Shown: positions 1 through 13,232 of the stretch, in pieces
How the letters are laid out: each line of letters starts with the position of its first letter
Position numbering within the stretch: position 1 is the stretch's first letter
Assembly (NCBI RefSeq): GCF_016859285.1
Contig: NC_053418.1
Coordinates: forward strand, 8,703,001-8,767,000
Length of the DNA: 64,000 nt
DNA from: Xiphias gladius
Taxonomy: Eukaryota; Chordata; Actinopteri; Istiophoriformes; Xiphiidae
Direction: 5' to 3'
Program-made: the position numbers and the translations under genes
Notes under the pieces: generated by a model
Told to the model about the DNA's origin: nothing
Database searches by the model: none
What the model saw: only the letters and a program-made list of their open reading frames with translations

Positions 1-419
1 AGTGGTTAAGTATCAAAAAATGTCTTTAAATGTGTGGTATCTATTATTTAATGCTGTCACGATAAACTGACCCTATATTTCCCTCAACTTACTGCAGTCA
101 TTTTCTGTCTCTCCCCTTTATGTCTCACAGGAGAATATGGATTATAAATAACAGCTTGAGATACTTCTGCATCCACTGCAGTTCATTAGCCGGGACAGTA
201 TCTCCTGTGTTGTCCACATTATACGCATACTCCAGTTGCAAACCGTTTGGCACAGAAAAAAAGGATAAATATTGCATCCCGTGCCACACAAAACACAGAT
301 ATCACCTCCTCCCACCAAATAAAGAACGTGATCTCAATCAAAGTCAGGAGCAGAGACCATATTTTTATGTAACAGTGTTAGTGCCTTGTTTCCAAAAGAG
401 AGATTTCCCAGTGAATGTC

Positions 420-425
420 TTTATT
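420..425 (-). other. Candidate fgf10 polyadenylation signal
   Basis: AATAAA on the minus strand about 74 bases beyond the fgf10 stop codon. It is the first such hexamer after the stop. No transcript evidence is available, and a more distal site could lie outside the window. Confidence 0.4.
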
Positions 426-498
426 TTACAGCTTTTCAGTATTGAAAACCTCTTTGTCCAGTGCTGCATATTCTCCATCTCCAGTGGACTTCTTCAGC

Positions 499-2666
499 TC
501 ACACCATAATTGGAAGGAAGTGGGTGGCCGTGTTCTTCCTGCGGGTTTTCTTCCCTTTGAGCGGTTTACCATGGACATTCAGACCCACAAACATCTGCCG
601 CTTCTTGTTCCTCCACTCAGCTGATGCGTACGTGTTATAGCCGTTCTCCTCAATCCGCTCCTTCAGGGTGCAGTCGACGCCGAACTCTTTCTGGAAAAAC
701 AGTGGGGATCATGTTCAGCGTTATAACCCCAACGGTTAAGGCAAAACACAGATCATTTTCTTGTGCAAATCCATTGCGGTTGCACACGGTACCATGTTTA
801 TTTACTCCTCCTTAATCTACATTGAATGTTTTACTTTGTGTGCTTGTATAGAAACTGGTCTACACTCTGAAAATTGCACAGTTCTCCTAGAGGCTCACAT
901 GTGTGCACTGGCCTGGTTGTGATTCAGAGTTGACGCACTAGGTAGAGAAGTAAAGATAGGGCGTCCTTTGATAAGGACAGAAAAATCTAACACTATCTCT
1001 CTCTCTTGGGGATCCAGATTGACCTCTGACTCAGATACTAACCGCTCCGTACAGGTCTCCCTTCCTGCTGATAGCCAGATAGTAGTTGCTGTTCAGCCCT
1101 TTGATGGCCACCACTCCCACGTCCACTGATGTGATTTCCAGGATACCTAGGATTCAGCAAAAAGAAGGTTTTATCATTATGTGTCAACATTCAGAATGAG
1201 CATAAGAGGTCCTGTGTCATTTGTGCAAATAAAACGATTTTTCAAGCATGTGTTTCTTATTTTAGCAGTTTAATTTGAATTGACACAGACACGGTTTTCG
1301 GTTAACAGAGAAAAATCTAAAACTCGGTGGGCAGAAGAAGTAAAGGTAATACAATATTTTCCTGAATTATTATTGCTTTAAATAAGAGTATAAAACAATT
1401 AACACTGGCAGCAGTCACAAGCCAACCACTTGAGAGTCTGGATACAGACCCGGATAAATCCATAAATTCTTATTTCACAAAGGTGAGCGTATAATGAATA
1501 GCAACATGCTGCATTCTCATTTCAGGACATTCACATGTGGGAACGCCAGAGTGGGAATTCTGTGTAAGGTCACAATTACTGTTTGAGCCCATTTATCATT
1601 TCAGTGATATTATAAAGTTACTTTACAACCTACACCTGTGTAACAGATTCCAGCTGCAAAGGCCATTTAGTCTGAAAATTAATAGGTGGATACCCCAGAG
1701 ATCCTCAGGTTGTTTATGTTCTGTTTGGTATTTAGGTTTCCAAGTCCCTATACAAATAATTCAGGTTTCTCATAGGCTATTAAAGAGGCTAATTTATACC
1801 CCAGTTAACAAGGGCATGCTTTTGCTGCAGACAGCTGTGATTATTTGTGTGGTCTCAGTATCAGAGGTCAGAGAGATATAACTTCCTAATGTGTCCTTTG
1901 ACCACAAAACCCACTCGTCTCTTCTTATGCTGGGGTGTGTGTGAGTGAACCATCTTGGTTCCCATGGCTTTTTTGATTTCATGCTTCCCTCCCTGACATC
2001 CTTTCCACACTTCCTGTGAGCTGTCGTTATTTTATCCTGATAAGCACACATTTGCGCGCACACACGCACACACACAAACACACGCACACTTCGGCGTGGG
2101 GGTGTGAACTCCAGAGAGTCATCGACATCCTTTGATCAGATCAGCAGCCCCTCCTCTGTCTAATGACTGTTTGTGCGGCAGCCCGCTCTGCTGTCAGACC
2201 CACTCTCCGGTGGCTGGGGGGGCCACTGAGGCTGCCGGCCTTGTACATGAGTGGACAGTGGAGGATGCAGGTGTGCCCCCGAAGAACAATCCCTCTCATA
2301 AAATACAGCAGCTTCTTTCCTCGTCCATGAGGTCTTGACTGTATCAGTTTCTAGTTCAAACAGTGGCACCTTGGGGCAGTGAGGTCTGAAGCGGTAAGGC
2401 GGTGGTGACTGTGACACAACTGCCATTGAAGATCTGAGAGGAGCTGGTTTCTGTATGGGATCGGGTGTCGGGTATGGAGTGAGGATGTAAGACAATCTAT
2501 GGTAGTCTCTGGCTGCTCTGTAAACATGGGAGGGATGAAAGGAAGGAGAACAGAGGAGGACAGAGGAACCATGACAGTGAGACTGGGGGTGGAGTGAGGA
2601 TTAGAAAGGCTGTAATGATCACTGATCAAAGTCAGCCACCGGAGGCAGGGGCGAGACAGGTTGTAT

Positions 2667-2699
<33 letters not shown>

Positions 2700-5600
2700 C
2701 TCACATTGTGCGCACACATAGTTAATGTTTGTAGCAGGTGAATGTGCACTTGCACACAACTTACAAGCTCAATCTGGCTGTGAAACTACAAAATCTCCAT
2801 TCACTGTTCTCTGATGAATTCTCAGCTTGGTCCAGAAGTGGAGAGTAATGAGCTTATGGTTGCAAGTATGGGAAAATGGTATAACAGAAAATAGGCTCTT
2901 TATTTAGCGTCCCCCTTAGATTACAACTTCAGGCCTTGAATGTGATAGCAATGCTTTGTATGGGGTAAATTTTACACACCAGATATGTAAAATGTTGCTT
3001 AAAGGGAGCCAGCCAGGTTCAGCTGTTTACAGATTTTCTTTTGCATGCTGGTTGCTTTTTCCTAATGTGTGGCTTATTTGATACGCTCTGTTTGGAGTTA
3101 CAACAGTAAATGGTGCGTTGGTTGTGGAATGGAGGCACACAATGCCAGTGAGAATTAAAGGTGGTTTTTCCACAGTGGGATGCCAAAAAGCATGTGCTTT
3201 GCAGCTTGTATTGTTATTCTTTCTCGCTCTAACTTTGCTTCTTAGTTGTTCAGGTCTGCACAAAATAACATTTGGGCAGATAAGTTAAAATGTAAAATTT
3301 GATTGGTACCATTCCTGAGCAGAAAAATGGAGTGGAGTGAGGCATAAATCAGGATATATAGTAATAACACTTGATAAGGACCACACTGAGTGTATTTACA
3401 TAGAGGGGATATCCAGCCCCTTCCCCACCTCTGAGAAAAGCTATATATCTCTTTCCTCAAACCTCCATAAGAGAAACATCTGTTTTTTTGCCACGTAAAA
3501 GGCCCGGCTTCGATTAAAGGAGATGAACGTGCACAGACACACACTTACACACAAGTTTGCATATACTATGTATACATGAGACATGTCCAGAAGCATCTTG
3601 CACACATGGCCAGGCCCCTACAGCACAGAAACACAACTGGTGGCCTGACACAACTACACACACACAGACACGATCTTGACAGGCTCACCCTCTCACACCA
3701 ACACAGCCGTGGATAATTAACCAAAGTCTTTTACCGCCAAGTCTTTGCCTGATTCTTATTTAGCAATATTTTCACTAGCCACTCAGAGCTGCTAGTTGTT
3801 TATAAATGTAACTCAGAACTCAGCTGTGAATCATAGATATTTTAATTACGTACTTAGGCCATGCAGATAGCTACTTAGCTGACTTTAACATAATCTCCAT
3901 CCCTTTCTCTCTGCCTCTCTGTAACCTAAGATCAGGCTCCCAGTGGGTTGGAAAGCCATGTGGGACAGTTTTGCGCTGGCATCCCCATAAATCTGTGGGA
4001 GGCTGGATACCGGTTCTTTAACAGACAGTGAGCTGGGTCCTCACAGGCCCAAAGGCAGCACCGAAAACCAAAGCCTCCACATCCCATACATCTGAGACGC
4101 AGTATGATATATTTATTAATTAATCTCTCATAAATCTATCATTGCAACGTCTGGCTCGAGAAAGGCAAGCTGTCCTCCACTACTAATGGCAAAAAAAAGA
4201 AAGACATTTTGTCACTTCAAGGGATCATCAAGGGTCTACAAAGGACGCCAGTCCTGGGATCATGTCTAGCCCCAGGGGCCAGAGCAAAGACTGAAGCTGC
4301 TGTTGTGTAGTATCCTTTACCATGTGAACCTGATATGAGAGCACATAATCCACACACAGTGTCCCCATACCCCTCAGGACACAGCTTTTTGATGGCACCA
4401 GCATTGATACTGAAGACACATGGCTTTGATGTGCCCACAATGATGTTCAGCCATGTCATTCATGAACTTGTACCTCTGGAGAGTCTCTCTTTCAACACCC
4501 TCCCCGATGCTCAGTTCGCTCAGCTCAAGCTGACTTTTGAAAAAGGCAACACACTCCTAAAAATGTGAATTTGTGAGTCAATAAAAAAGAAGACAGAGGG
4601 GTGAATCATCTTCCAAACATACATAAAGTTTAGGTTGAAGACACACTCCGCTATCATGATAAACTGAGACAAACTTCCTCACACCACTTCAGTTTTACAA
4701 CTTAAAAGAAACTGCTCGAAAAGGTGGCAGTAAAGGCATCACAATGTAATACGGTCAGTAAATAAAGCTGCTTCTGTCATGACCTTGTCAAAACAAACAT
4801 CTCCCCTGACATTCTGCCTCCCTGTGCCATTTCCCCAAGTCACTTTGATTGAATGTGTGGTTTAGCTCTCCCAAGAGGAACATTAAAAGGTTCCATATAC
4901 ACTCGCTACGGGGTTGGGGGACAGAGAGAGAGAGGGGGAAAAAAAATAGCATGTGAGGAGAGAGATGTATACTGTATGTGTGTGTGTCTGTCAGTAATAA
5001 GTGAGCACATGTGTCGTCGTCGGCTGCTGTATGATCACACACCCACTGGAGCATGTGAGTGCCCGCTGGCTGATAGGCACACACACGTAGCCCGGTGGGA
5101 ATGCTGGGACACTAATGAGAATGCTATTTTACTGACTGATATGCCGAAACATACAACATGTAATCACTCTAAAGACGTGTTTCTCCGAGTGAGCACGTCA
5201 AAGTGCTTTAAACAAATGTCTGATCTTTGACTGAGGGTATGTAATTTGCTTGATGCTGGCTGGCAGGCGGGCAATCTGAGTGGGAGAGTGAAAGAGACAC
5301 AGACATAGAGAGGCAGAAAGAGTCTAAAAGCATCAATGAGACTGACATCCACGTCCTCCCCCTGCCCCAGTCCTGTTCTTCTGTGGTTGTTATCAGTGCT
5401 GTTTACCCTGGGCTGTGAAGACTGTCTGATAATGGCCGGGTTATCTGACCCTGCTCCTTTTTAAGCCATCTGAGAGTTACCACCATTGTGCTGAGTGTTT
5501 GGACAGGAGAGATATCAGTGGGATGTCTGGTTTAAAACAAAAAACATCTCTAATCAGGAATGCTTCATCCAGACTACCAACCGATGGGCAGGCTAGCAGC

Positions 5601-6543
5601 CTCTGGAAATGAACGAAGAATTATGTCTTTTAGTGAAAGTGAATGTTTAAGCCAATCCAATTTATGCATTTTTTTTTTGTTGGTACCTTCTTTTGGGTAA
5701 GAGAAGTGTCTTTCACAAAGAAATTAACACCTGATTTCTTAAATTAGAAATAAGCAGACGTTTAAGAGGGTTTATCGGTGCCAGAAATGTCCCTGACGCA
5801 AACAATCAACAGGTGCTTTTTTGTTATCCATAATATCCGAATGCCTCGAAATCCAAACGAGGTCAGGAAAAAGGTCAGAAGTTTTGGTTGCAGACACTAA
5901 AAGCCTTTACTTTGCACCAGTAACTTGACAAGTAAGCTCCTTTAAAGCCTTGTTTTGGGCCACTTTTAACTTTTGCTGCCACAGGAGAGGCTCACATCCA
6001 CTTTGGTTCCTGATTTAATTTGGTTACTGATTTTTCATTTTTGATTGCTTTTTTTACATTTAGATGCTCATTGAGTTACTTACTGAGGGGGTCATCCTTG
6101 CTCTTGGTTCCACTGACCGTTCCATTCTTATCAATTCTCAGGAAGAACTTCTGGAAAGAGAACAGCTTCCTCCTCCGTATATCCCCTTGGAGATGATTGT
6201 AGCTGCGCACATGCCTGCCCTGGGGTCCCCCAGTCTGACCCAGGGGGCCCCCAGTGGCCCTGGGCCTATAGACGAGCTCAGTCTCGGAATTGTTCAGTGG
6301 AACTCTGAGAGTTTGCGGGTTGGCAAGCCTCAGTCTTTCTCTGCGGAGCTGATGGCAGGCTGCCCCGGATAGGGAAAAGGAGAAAACCACCAGGGCCAGC
6401 AGGAGAGGCAAAGACAGGGAGGAAAGTAGTGTTGATGACCTTAGTCTGGAGTTGGTCCCAGAGCCAGAACAAGCCCCTAACCCAGCCCTGGAGCAGGACG
6501 AGGCAGAGGCAGCCTTACTCCCTCCAGCAGCCCATCTGATCAT
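499..6543 (-). CDS. fgf10: Fibroblast growth factor 10 (FGF7/10/22 subfamily), 3 exons
   Basis: Secreted heparin-binding growth factor that in vertebrates signals from mesenchyme to epithelium through FGFR2b. Coding exons are 6084-6543, 1043-1146 and 499-690, giving 251 aa with consistent phases. A hydrophobic segment at about residues 39-61 is the likely signal sequence. The beta-trefoil core starts near residue 110 with [11 protein letters not shown] and continues with [48 protein letters not shown] and the C-terminal [13 protein letters not shown]. These match FGF10 better than FGF7 or FGF22. Intron positions match FGF10, after DDPLS and after DLYGA. The start is the first ATG of the open frame, and MIRW resembles the MWKW start of human FGF10. 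The region before the core is about 40 residues longer than in human. It may be the teleost b paralogue (fgf10b), but that cannot be decided here. Introns 1 (4.9 kb) and 2 (0.35 kb) show only an AC microsatellite and no coding signal. Confidence 0.92.
2667..2700. repeat. (AC)n microsatellite in fgf10 intron 1
   Basis: About 13 perfect AC units, followed by an interrupted tail with a G. Confidence 0.95.
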
Positions 6544-7307
6544 GGTAGTGTGCTGTGTGGAGGACTAGAGGCAGCCTCAGAGCCTGGGACATGCTGCTGG
6601 GGGCGACGACAGGCTGGGAGGGCAGGGAGGGGAGCCCTCCGCAGTCCAGGCTGGGCGAGATGGTTCCCCTGCAGACTCCAAATTATTTGCACCTGTATAA
6701 AATACTAAGATTTCTCTCTGAATTATGTTTGTTAGTGTAATGACTGTTCAATTAGTCACTAAGCTGATACTCCACTGTGTTCTCTTGTCCACTATTGGGA
6801 GGTTTTAGGCTGATGATCAGAACATCTGCAGTAAAAGTATTTTGTACAAAAATAAATCAGTCTGAATAAACAAAAAAATAATACCCCGATTGCTATGTGT
6901 ATGTATTCCAGTAACAAACCAGTTTTTTTCCGCTCTCTTTCTTATGTTTTCTGATTCTTTTGAAATTGTTTGTGAAATTTTAACTATTATTCTTGGCTAC
7001 TCCAGTGTGACCCTTGTATTTCCAGGCAGTTGCTCAATTTAAGAAAAAATATAAAGTTCACTGATATCCAGGTAGAAAGTTTGACATGTGTAAAAATCCT
7101 TAGTTCCAGTGAAATCAAAAAAGATGCACCACACAGTCTACCTGTCCAATAGCTGCTGAACTCCACATGTGCAGGAAAGCATTTTCAGATTTCAATCTGA
7201 GGAGGAAAACAGGATTCAAGATTTAAAGAGGGACACTGGTCAATCCAGGCGCATGTCAGATAATCCATGTCTTCTTCTGTTGCCCTGCTCCGCTCGCTCT
7301 CTCCTCA

Positions 7308-7334
7308 TCTCTCTCTCTCTCTCTCTCTCTCTCT
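7308..7334. repeat. (TC)n microsatellite
   Basis: Short pyrimidine dinucleotide tract upstream of fgf10. Confidence 0.9.
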
Positions 7335-7590
7335 ACCCCCAAATGACTCCACCTTCATGCAGCATCGTGGTAACGTTATGGGGTGGTCTTTCCCTCTGTC
7401 TCAGGATTAAGTCCGGAGTTGTTCGCCTGCTTCCCTTGATATGAGGATTCCTGGAGTGATCTCCTCACCTGAAGGGTGATCACAGAAAATGACTGTGTGT
7501 TGTGTGTAGCTGTGTGACTCTCAGTTATTTGATCCCTCCCTCCTTTTACTCAACTTCCCCTCTCACATATGGGAGCAAGTAGTGCTCTGC

Positions 7591-7604
7591 ATGTGTGTGT
7601 GTGC

Positions 7605-7682
<78 letters not shown>
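7591..7682. repeat. (TG)n microsatellite, about 90 bp
   Basis: Long, nearly perfect TG run with one interruption near its left end. It is the longest dinucleotide tract in the window and lies about 1.1 kb upstream of the fgf10 start codon. Tracts of this length can adopt left-handed DNA and are usually polymorphic. Confidence 0.95.
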
Positions 7683-7684
<2 letters not shown>

Positions 7685-10654
7685 GTCCCTGCCTACATAC
7701 AAGCAAATCTAACTTATGAGAGTGGGTGAGAGGTGATAGCAGGGTTTATCTGAATAGACGCTGCAGGGCAGGAAGAAGCAGTCTGGTAGTATTGGATCAC
7801 TCCCTACCGCTACAGATTGCACTGATGATTGCTTTAGTGGCTAATCAAAGAGTGATCATGTTTTTACTGTGTAGGGTTGCAAAAAATGGGGTCCAGTTGT
7901 ATTTTCAACTCAGTATGTTTTGTTAATTTTTGTTACCCGGTACATGCAGTACAGCTGCCTGTATGGCTGAGCGTGAAGGGGATAAATATCACAAACTGAA
8001 ATGGACCCACTTGTTACTCATTAAGGTGGGATAATCCTGACAAGTGGCCATCCTCCTCTGTCTCTTCAGATAAAAATCATATTAAGTTACTATTGCCGGT
8101 TCCAGTCGGTATGCTGCCTTATCGAGGCCATCTTGCCAAGGCCTCTCTCTTTCCCTTAAGGCACTTTATCGTAGTGTGTTATCTCGCCTGCAGCGCTGTA
8201 ATGCAATGAAGCTCTCCAGTTTCACTCACCAGACCTCCGCCTTCCTCTGTGACTCAGGTGTCTGAGTGGAACCAAGCCAATGAGACTCTCTCTTACGGAC
8301 CAAGCATCATTTGCTCCTCAAGGCAAGGCGCAGGCACAGGATGGACAATGTCATAGTGGACTAGAAAATAATGTACAGTATGTGCACTGAATGTGCAAAT
8401 TATTAGGAATGGTCAGCGTTCTGTACACTGAAGTACACTGAGGAGGCAACTTCAGATAAAAACACCATCTCTTATTGGTTTTATTGATTTTTCTTATTAA
8501 ATCAACATCAATCAACAACTACAGACACATTTTTAAGTTTTGAGACATTTCAGACATGGGTTGTGAATTTATGGGCTGCAACCCAATACCATTAAGAACG
8601 TTTGATAAGACTGATCAAGGACCATATAGTGACATTTTCAACAATCCAGTGTGATAAACAAAACATACTGCTGGCAGTCTTATCTATTCTCCCTGATCCT
8701 CGTGTCTTTAATGTTGGGGTCTGTCCTGTTCTCTGTTTTCCTTCCCTTAAAGTCCTAGTTTTTAGTACCTGCTTTAATGTCTGTCAACGATCTATGGCCA
8801 GAGCAGCAGTCTTGTCTTAACTCTGGTCTTGGCATGGCTTTATCTAAGGTACAAACCACGCAATCTTATCAGCGCTTCCTTTCTGGTGTCCCTTCCCACC
8901 GTGATAACCTGAATCTGTGCAGAGGAAACTGCTGCGGGGCTGGTAGCAAGCATCATTTATATTGATTATTGTTGCATGGATAATAACGGAATAATAGTCT
9001 TTCTAGATTATGTTCTTCACTAAAATGATCCACTTAACCTAAATGACACTGGACTTGTGCACTGTGCATTACTCAGTCTAAATTTGAATGTAGTTTTGTT
9101 TAACTATACTCAAGGTTTATAACTTGTTCTGTAACGTGTTGTGGTTAACTATGACCAATGTGGTTTTATTTACTCATTTAATGTTTTTCAGTCTACTATT
9201 TGCCTGCAAATTGCTGTCCAAATGAAAACTGAACAGAATAACACTGACTGCACAATGTTTTAGTCATTTAATCTCATGGATCCTAATATTTTATTTCTCT
9301 TTTAAATATCGCCCACTTGGGTTAAATAATTTGACTAATTTCCACTGCCTTTGACTTCGTAGGATAATGCAGATTTTTAAAATATGTTTAAGAAAAATAA
9401 TATTTTGTGGATAAATACTAGGTAAAATACCTTGTTACGCTGGACATTTTGAAGTCTACATTTTCAGTGTATTTTTTGCTTACTAGACAAATATATGCAA
9501 AAGCTCTATGCTTTCCACAGGCAGCTTGAGAGCTCATAGACATTCATTCACTGACAACTAAGACCAGTTTGATGCATCAAGTTTGCATTTGACATTGAAG
9601 GCATGGGCCAAATTCTCGGATCGTGGTTCAGAGCAGACTAAAGAGTCAAAAACTGTGGAGATAGAGGCTCAGATATAGCCTCAGCTCTTCATGTTCTTTC
9701 CACTAAGCTAGTAATGTCCTCGGCCTCCGAGGGATGTAGGCCTGCAATGATGCTGACAGACTTGCGAGATTTGTAGGATTTCTTTAGAGGCCAAGGAGCA
9801 AATTCTTTGTAAACGTAACCATGCCTGTGTTTTTTCTCCTAAACGCAATATAAGTGAGATTTGCAGGGTCTGGAGATGCTCTCATCTCCCTCCCTGCTCT
9901 GCAGCTTTAGCAGTTAGTGTATCTTTATACATCTATCTCCCTGAATTGCATTTTCAAAGTTCAAAACAATAAGCAATGGAACAGACAAATGTGCTTCTGA
10001 TCCCTCCCTACAGGCTGTGGCTCTAGCTGGGTTCTAACGCTATTCTCAAAAACAAAAACATAATTACAATAAAGGCAACGAAAAGTCAAATACCGGAAAT
10101 TTATATGCGTCAGCGGAGATTTGATTTCACACAGTTGCAATTGCCAAAAAGAAAAATGAATCAACGTGAAACACATGGAAAGGTTCTTTTTTATTCCTTT
10201 TATTGTGTAATGTAAGTGAGTTTCACAAAGGAACCATCAGGTGTTGTTTTTGTCATATTCAGGTTAGTAGGCTGCTACAGTGCTGAGTCACATTCAAACA
10301 CAAGAACAAGTTAGGAACAAGGGGAAACAAACAGGCAAACAGCAGCTTGTTGGTCATCGGGTTGACAGTGTGTGTATTTGATATTGATGATATGAAAAAC
10401 CCTGTCCGCAATGGTTACTTTTTATGACGGTTTGAAAGAATCAGTGTTACACGTAGCAACGGTATAATCATGTGGGAGCAAGAGGGACATCCACAAAAAA
10501 TATTGGTTTCTTATAGCAAAATCTGGCTGTGGCAAAGATTGGTGTGAAGCACTATGGCTTATTGGAGGTAACTTACTAAACCCTTTTTGTACTGAGTTGT
10601 ATTTTTATTATGTGTTACTTTAATGTTTTATATTTCTCTGTTTGACCACTCCCT

Positions 10655-10700
10655 AATTCTCTGAATTTTTTGTTGGCACTATAGAAATAAAGCTTACCCA
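10655..10700 (+). repeat. Possible LINE/SINE 3' tail fragment
   Basis: The string GGCACTATAGAAATAAAGCTT resembles the common teleost retroposon ending built around CTATATAAATAAAG. Only this tail-like motif is recognisable, with no clear body and no target duplication. Confidence 0.2.
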
Positions 10701-12392
10701 TTGTCAGGGTGGTTGAACGGTGTCACAGAAACAAAAACATATTTTTAGTCCAATTAAACACTATAAGTTTTGAGTTCCCCCTCTGGTTTTATTTTGACAG
10801 CATACATTACAATCTATCACAGAATCTGACGACTGTGATTTCTGTTGATGGAGTTTGAGTTTCTCTGGCATTATTTTCTTATCCTGCAAAGCCGTGATGG
10901 TATTCTTTTTCATGCAAACTAGGCTGTTTCTTCGTTTTAAACTGCTGCTGCTAAGTAGCATAAAATGTATCACTTTCTGTGTCTCGTGATTTTGTTTTCT
11001 CGATAAAGACCTGCCTGACCTAAAAATATTTAGAGCACCTACCAATGACATGACCTTCTTGAACTAGGCTTAGGTTGAATGAGTCATTATATTAATTAAA
11101 GCCAAAACTGGTTTTTACTAAAACTTTGCATTTATTCCAACGTAGAAGGCATTTTGCACGCAGAAACTCATATCTGAAGCTCTCGTTGTGAAGTGTAACA
11201 CACCAAGTGAATCTATATTACTTTTGGTTTGACTCTGAAGTGAAATTTTGGCCTGTGCTAACTGAGTTTGCTTAATCCTGATCCTTGTGGCAGCAGGTGG
11301 ATCCATCACTGAGCACAATACAATCTGTTTTTCTGTCTGCTCAACATACTGTATCACATTAGCAAGTTGAACTGTGGAAATTCACCTTATTCATGTCATG
11401 TGTCTCTGATTTTGCTTGGCCTCATTGTGAGTCTATTGCCCCTCCCTTTCGGTACACTATCATTAAGCAGATGTTTTACGAAGAAAAGCACCTCACTGTG
11501 AGTTGCTTAAGCTCAAATCCATATGTGGTCTGTGAGGGATTCAAACGCACAACTTACAAACAACCAAACTGACCTATGGGAACCATGTGTGTGTCTCTGT
11601 CTGCGTTCCCTGGGGCCCGCTCTGTGTGTGCTGGGTCAAAGGAGGCCGAGGCTTTAATAAAGGAACAGGCCTGGTACAGAGATGCCAGTCTGACTGCCTG
11701 GGGACATACAACCTGATGGGGTCCAGATGAGAGCCACCAGACTGGACTTCTTCCTCCAAACCAGCAGCCAGTTGGTGCAGGGATTACGTTCCACTGCCTT
11801 CTTCCTCGAGCCTCTTTCTGGGTTTTACACTGTGATTTGAGGGGTAAGCAGCCAGATTAAAGTAACATTCTCTTTTAATGGTACTTTAAAGCTTTTCAAA
11901 GATCACAGGAAAAATGTGTTAACTCATGTTCCAAAGAGATAACTTGCAAACACATGTTTGGCTCTTACTGGAGGCCTCCTTTTTCTGTTGGTCATCAGAT
12001 GTTAATATTTAATGTGTTCCAAGCCGTTGTGTTGGGGGGAAGGGGGGTGTCTGGTAACCTACAAGATGAGGTGGTTTTTTCCTTCTATTCAGTGATCGAT
12101 AGACGTTTGTCATGTTATCTTCCCTGTCCTGACAGGAACTTACATCATCCTTCTTTGCCGAGTGTCAGTTTCAGCAGGGTAGTTTACGTACGGGTCTGAC
12201 GCTAGACCAACTGTTCCACACTGACCTGTCCTCCGTTTTTCCCAGGGCAATTTGAGGTGACAGTGCGGTGCATTTTGAAACCAAGCTTTTTACTTTAATG
12301 AGTAAAACAAGAGGCGATATGACAACACGTACCGTGAGAGAAGTTACTGTACATTTGTCAGCCAACACGGATTTTGCCATAGTGTTTATGCC

Positions 12393-12448
12393 GTGCCCAG
12401 ATATTACAAAGAGACAGCTGCGTGCGTCTCTTTGTAATCTCTGGGTAT
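12393..12448. other. Near-perfect 20-bp inverted repeat (stem-loop)
   Basis: Arms at 12396-12415 and 12426-12445 are reverse complements with a single mismatch, separated by a 10-base spacer. Two G-T wobble pairs and one further pair extend the stem outward to 12393/12448. It lies in gene-free DNA between fgf10 and adamts12. It could be a small hairpin RNA, a palindromic transposon relic or a cruciform-prone site; the sequence does not decide. Confidence 0.75.
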
Positions 12449-13179
12449 ATAAGGTATTGCAGGGAAAGTTGTCAATCGGTGAGCAGGACTGCTTTAAGGC
12501 AAGTTCTCCAAGTTGTCAGTGGAAATCATATTGAATCTGAGTACCTTTTAGTCAGATATAACAAAATAGACAGTCAAACAAAAGCAATTTTTATAATACT
12601 TTAGAATACTCAGTGTTGCATCAACAGAATACAAACCTTAAACCTTAACAGTTAGACGAATAACATATCTTGACATTTTATATTTACTGCTACCTGCCAA
12701 TCAGGCATGCTCTAATCATTATTGTAATATGTCTTAAAGCCTTGGAGGCAACATCTGTTTGCTACTGTTGGCACTGTGCAGAGAACATCTGGAAAATCTA
12801 CAAATAATGTAGTAAACATTCGACTTGCTTGTTGAGTCTTTGTTAATCTGCTCCGCTTTGTCTACTATACATCATCCAGGATTCAGATAGGAAATGTATA
12901 CAGATGTCTAGAACACTGGTGGGGAAATTTGAAATCACAAATTAGCTATAGAAGATATTTTGTTCATACTACCTCACTGCTAAGAGGGCTAAAGCCCATG
13001 TGAAGTCAGAATCTGAGATGTGTTCTGATATTTTCAGGCATTTCCTTATTTTGAACTCAATTGCTTCTTTCCATTGTGTAACTATCAACATTAAGCAACA
13101 CACAATGACATAACAGAATGAGAGATGTGGTTAGGTAATACAACCGGATGAGGTTTGCTTCGTCATGATAACACTAACA

Positions 13180-13181
<2 letters not shown>

Positions 13182-13229
<48 letters not shown>
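13182..13229. repeat. (AC)n microsatellite, 48 bp
   Basis: Uninterrupted AC run in the fgf10-adamts12 interval. Confidence 0.95.

Positions 13230-13232
<3 letters not shown>

Noticed and set aside
4335-4568. 77-codon open frame in fgf10 intron 1
   Set aside because: The surroundings look complex, as if from an old insertion, but no family could be recognised and frames break on both sides. Not enough to call.
11574-11759. Possible extra adamts12 C-terminal exon on the minus strand
   Set aside because: The PLAC domain and stop codon at 14950 already complete the protein, and this frame has no cysteine pattern.
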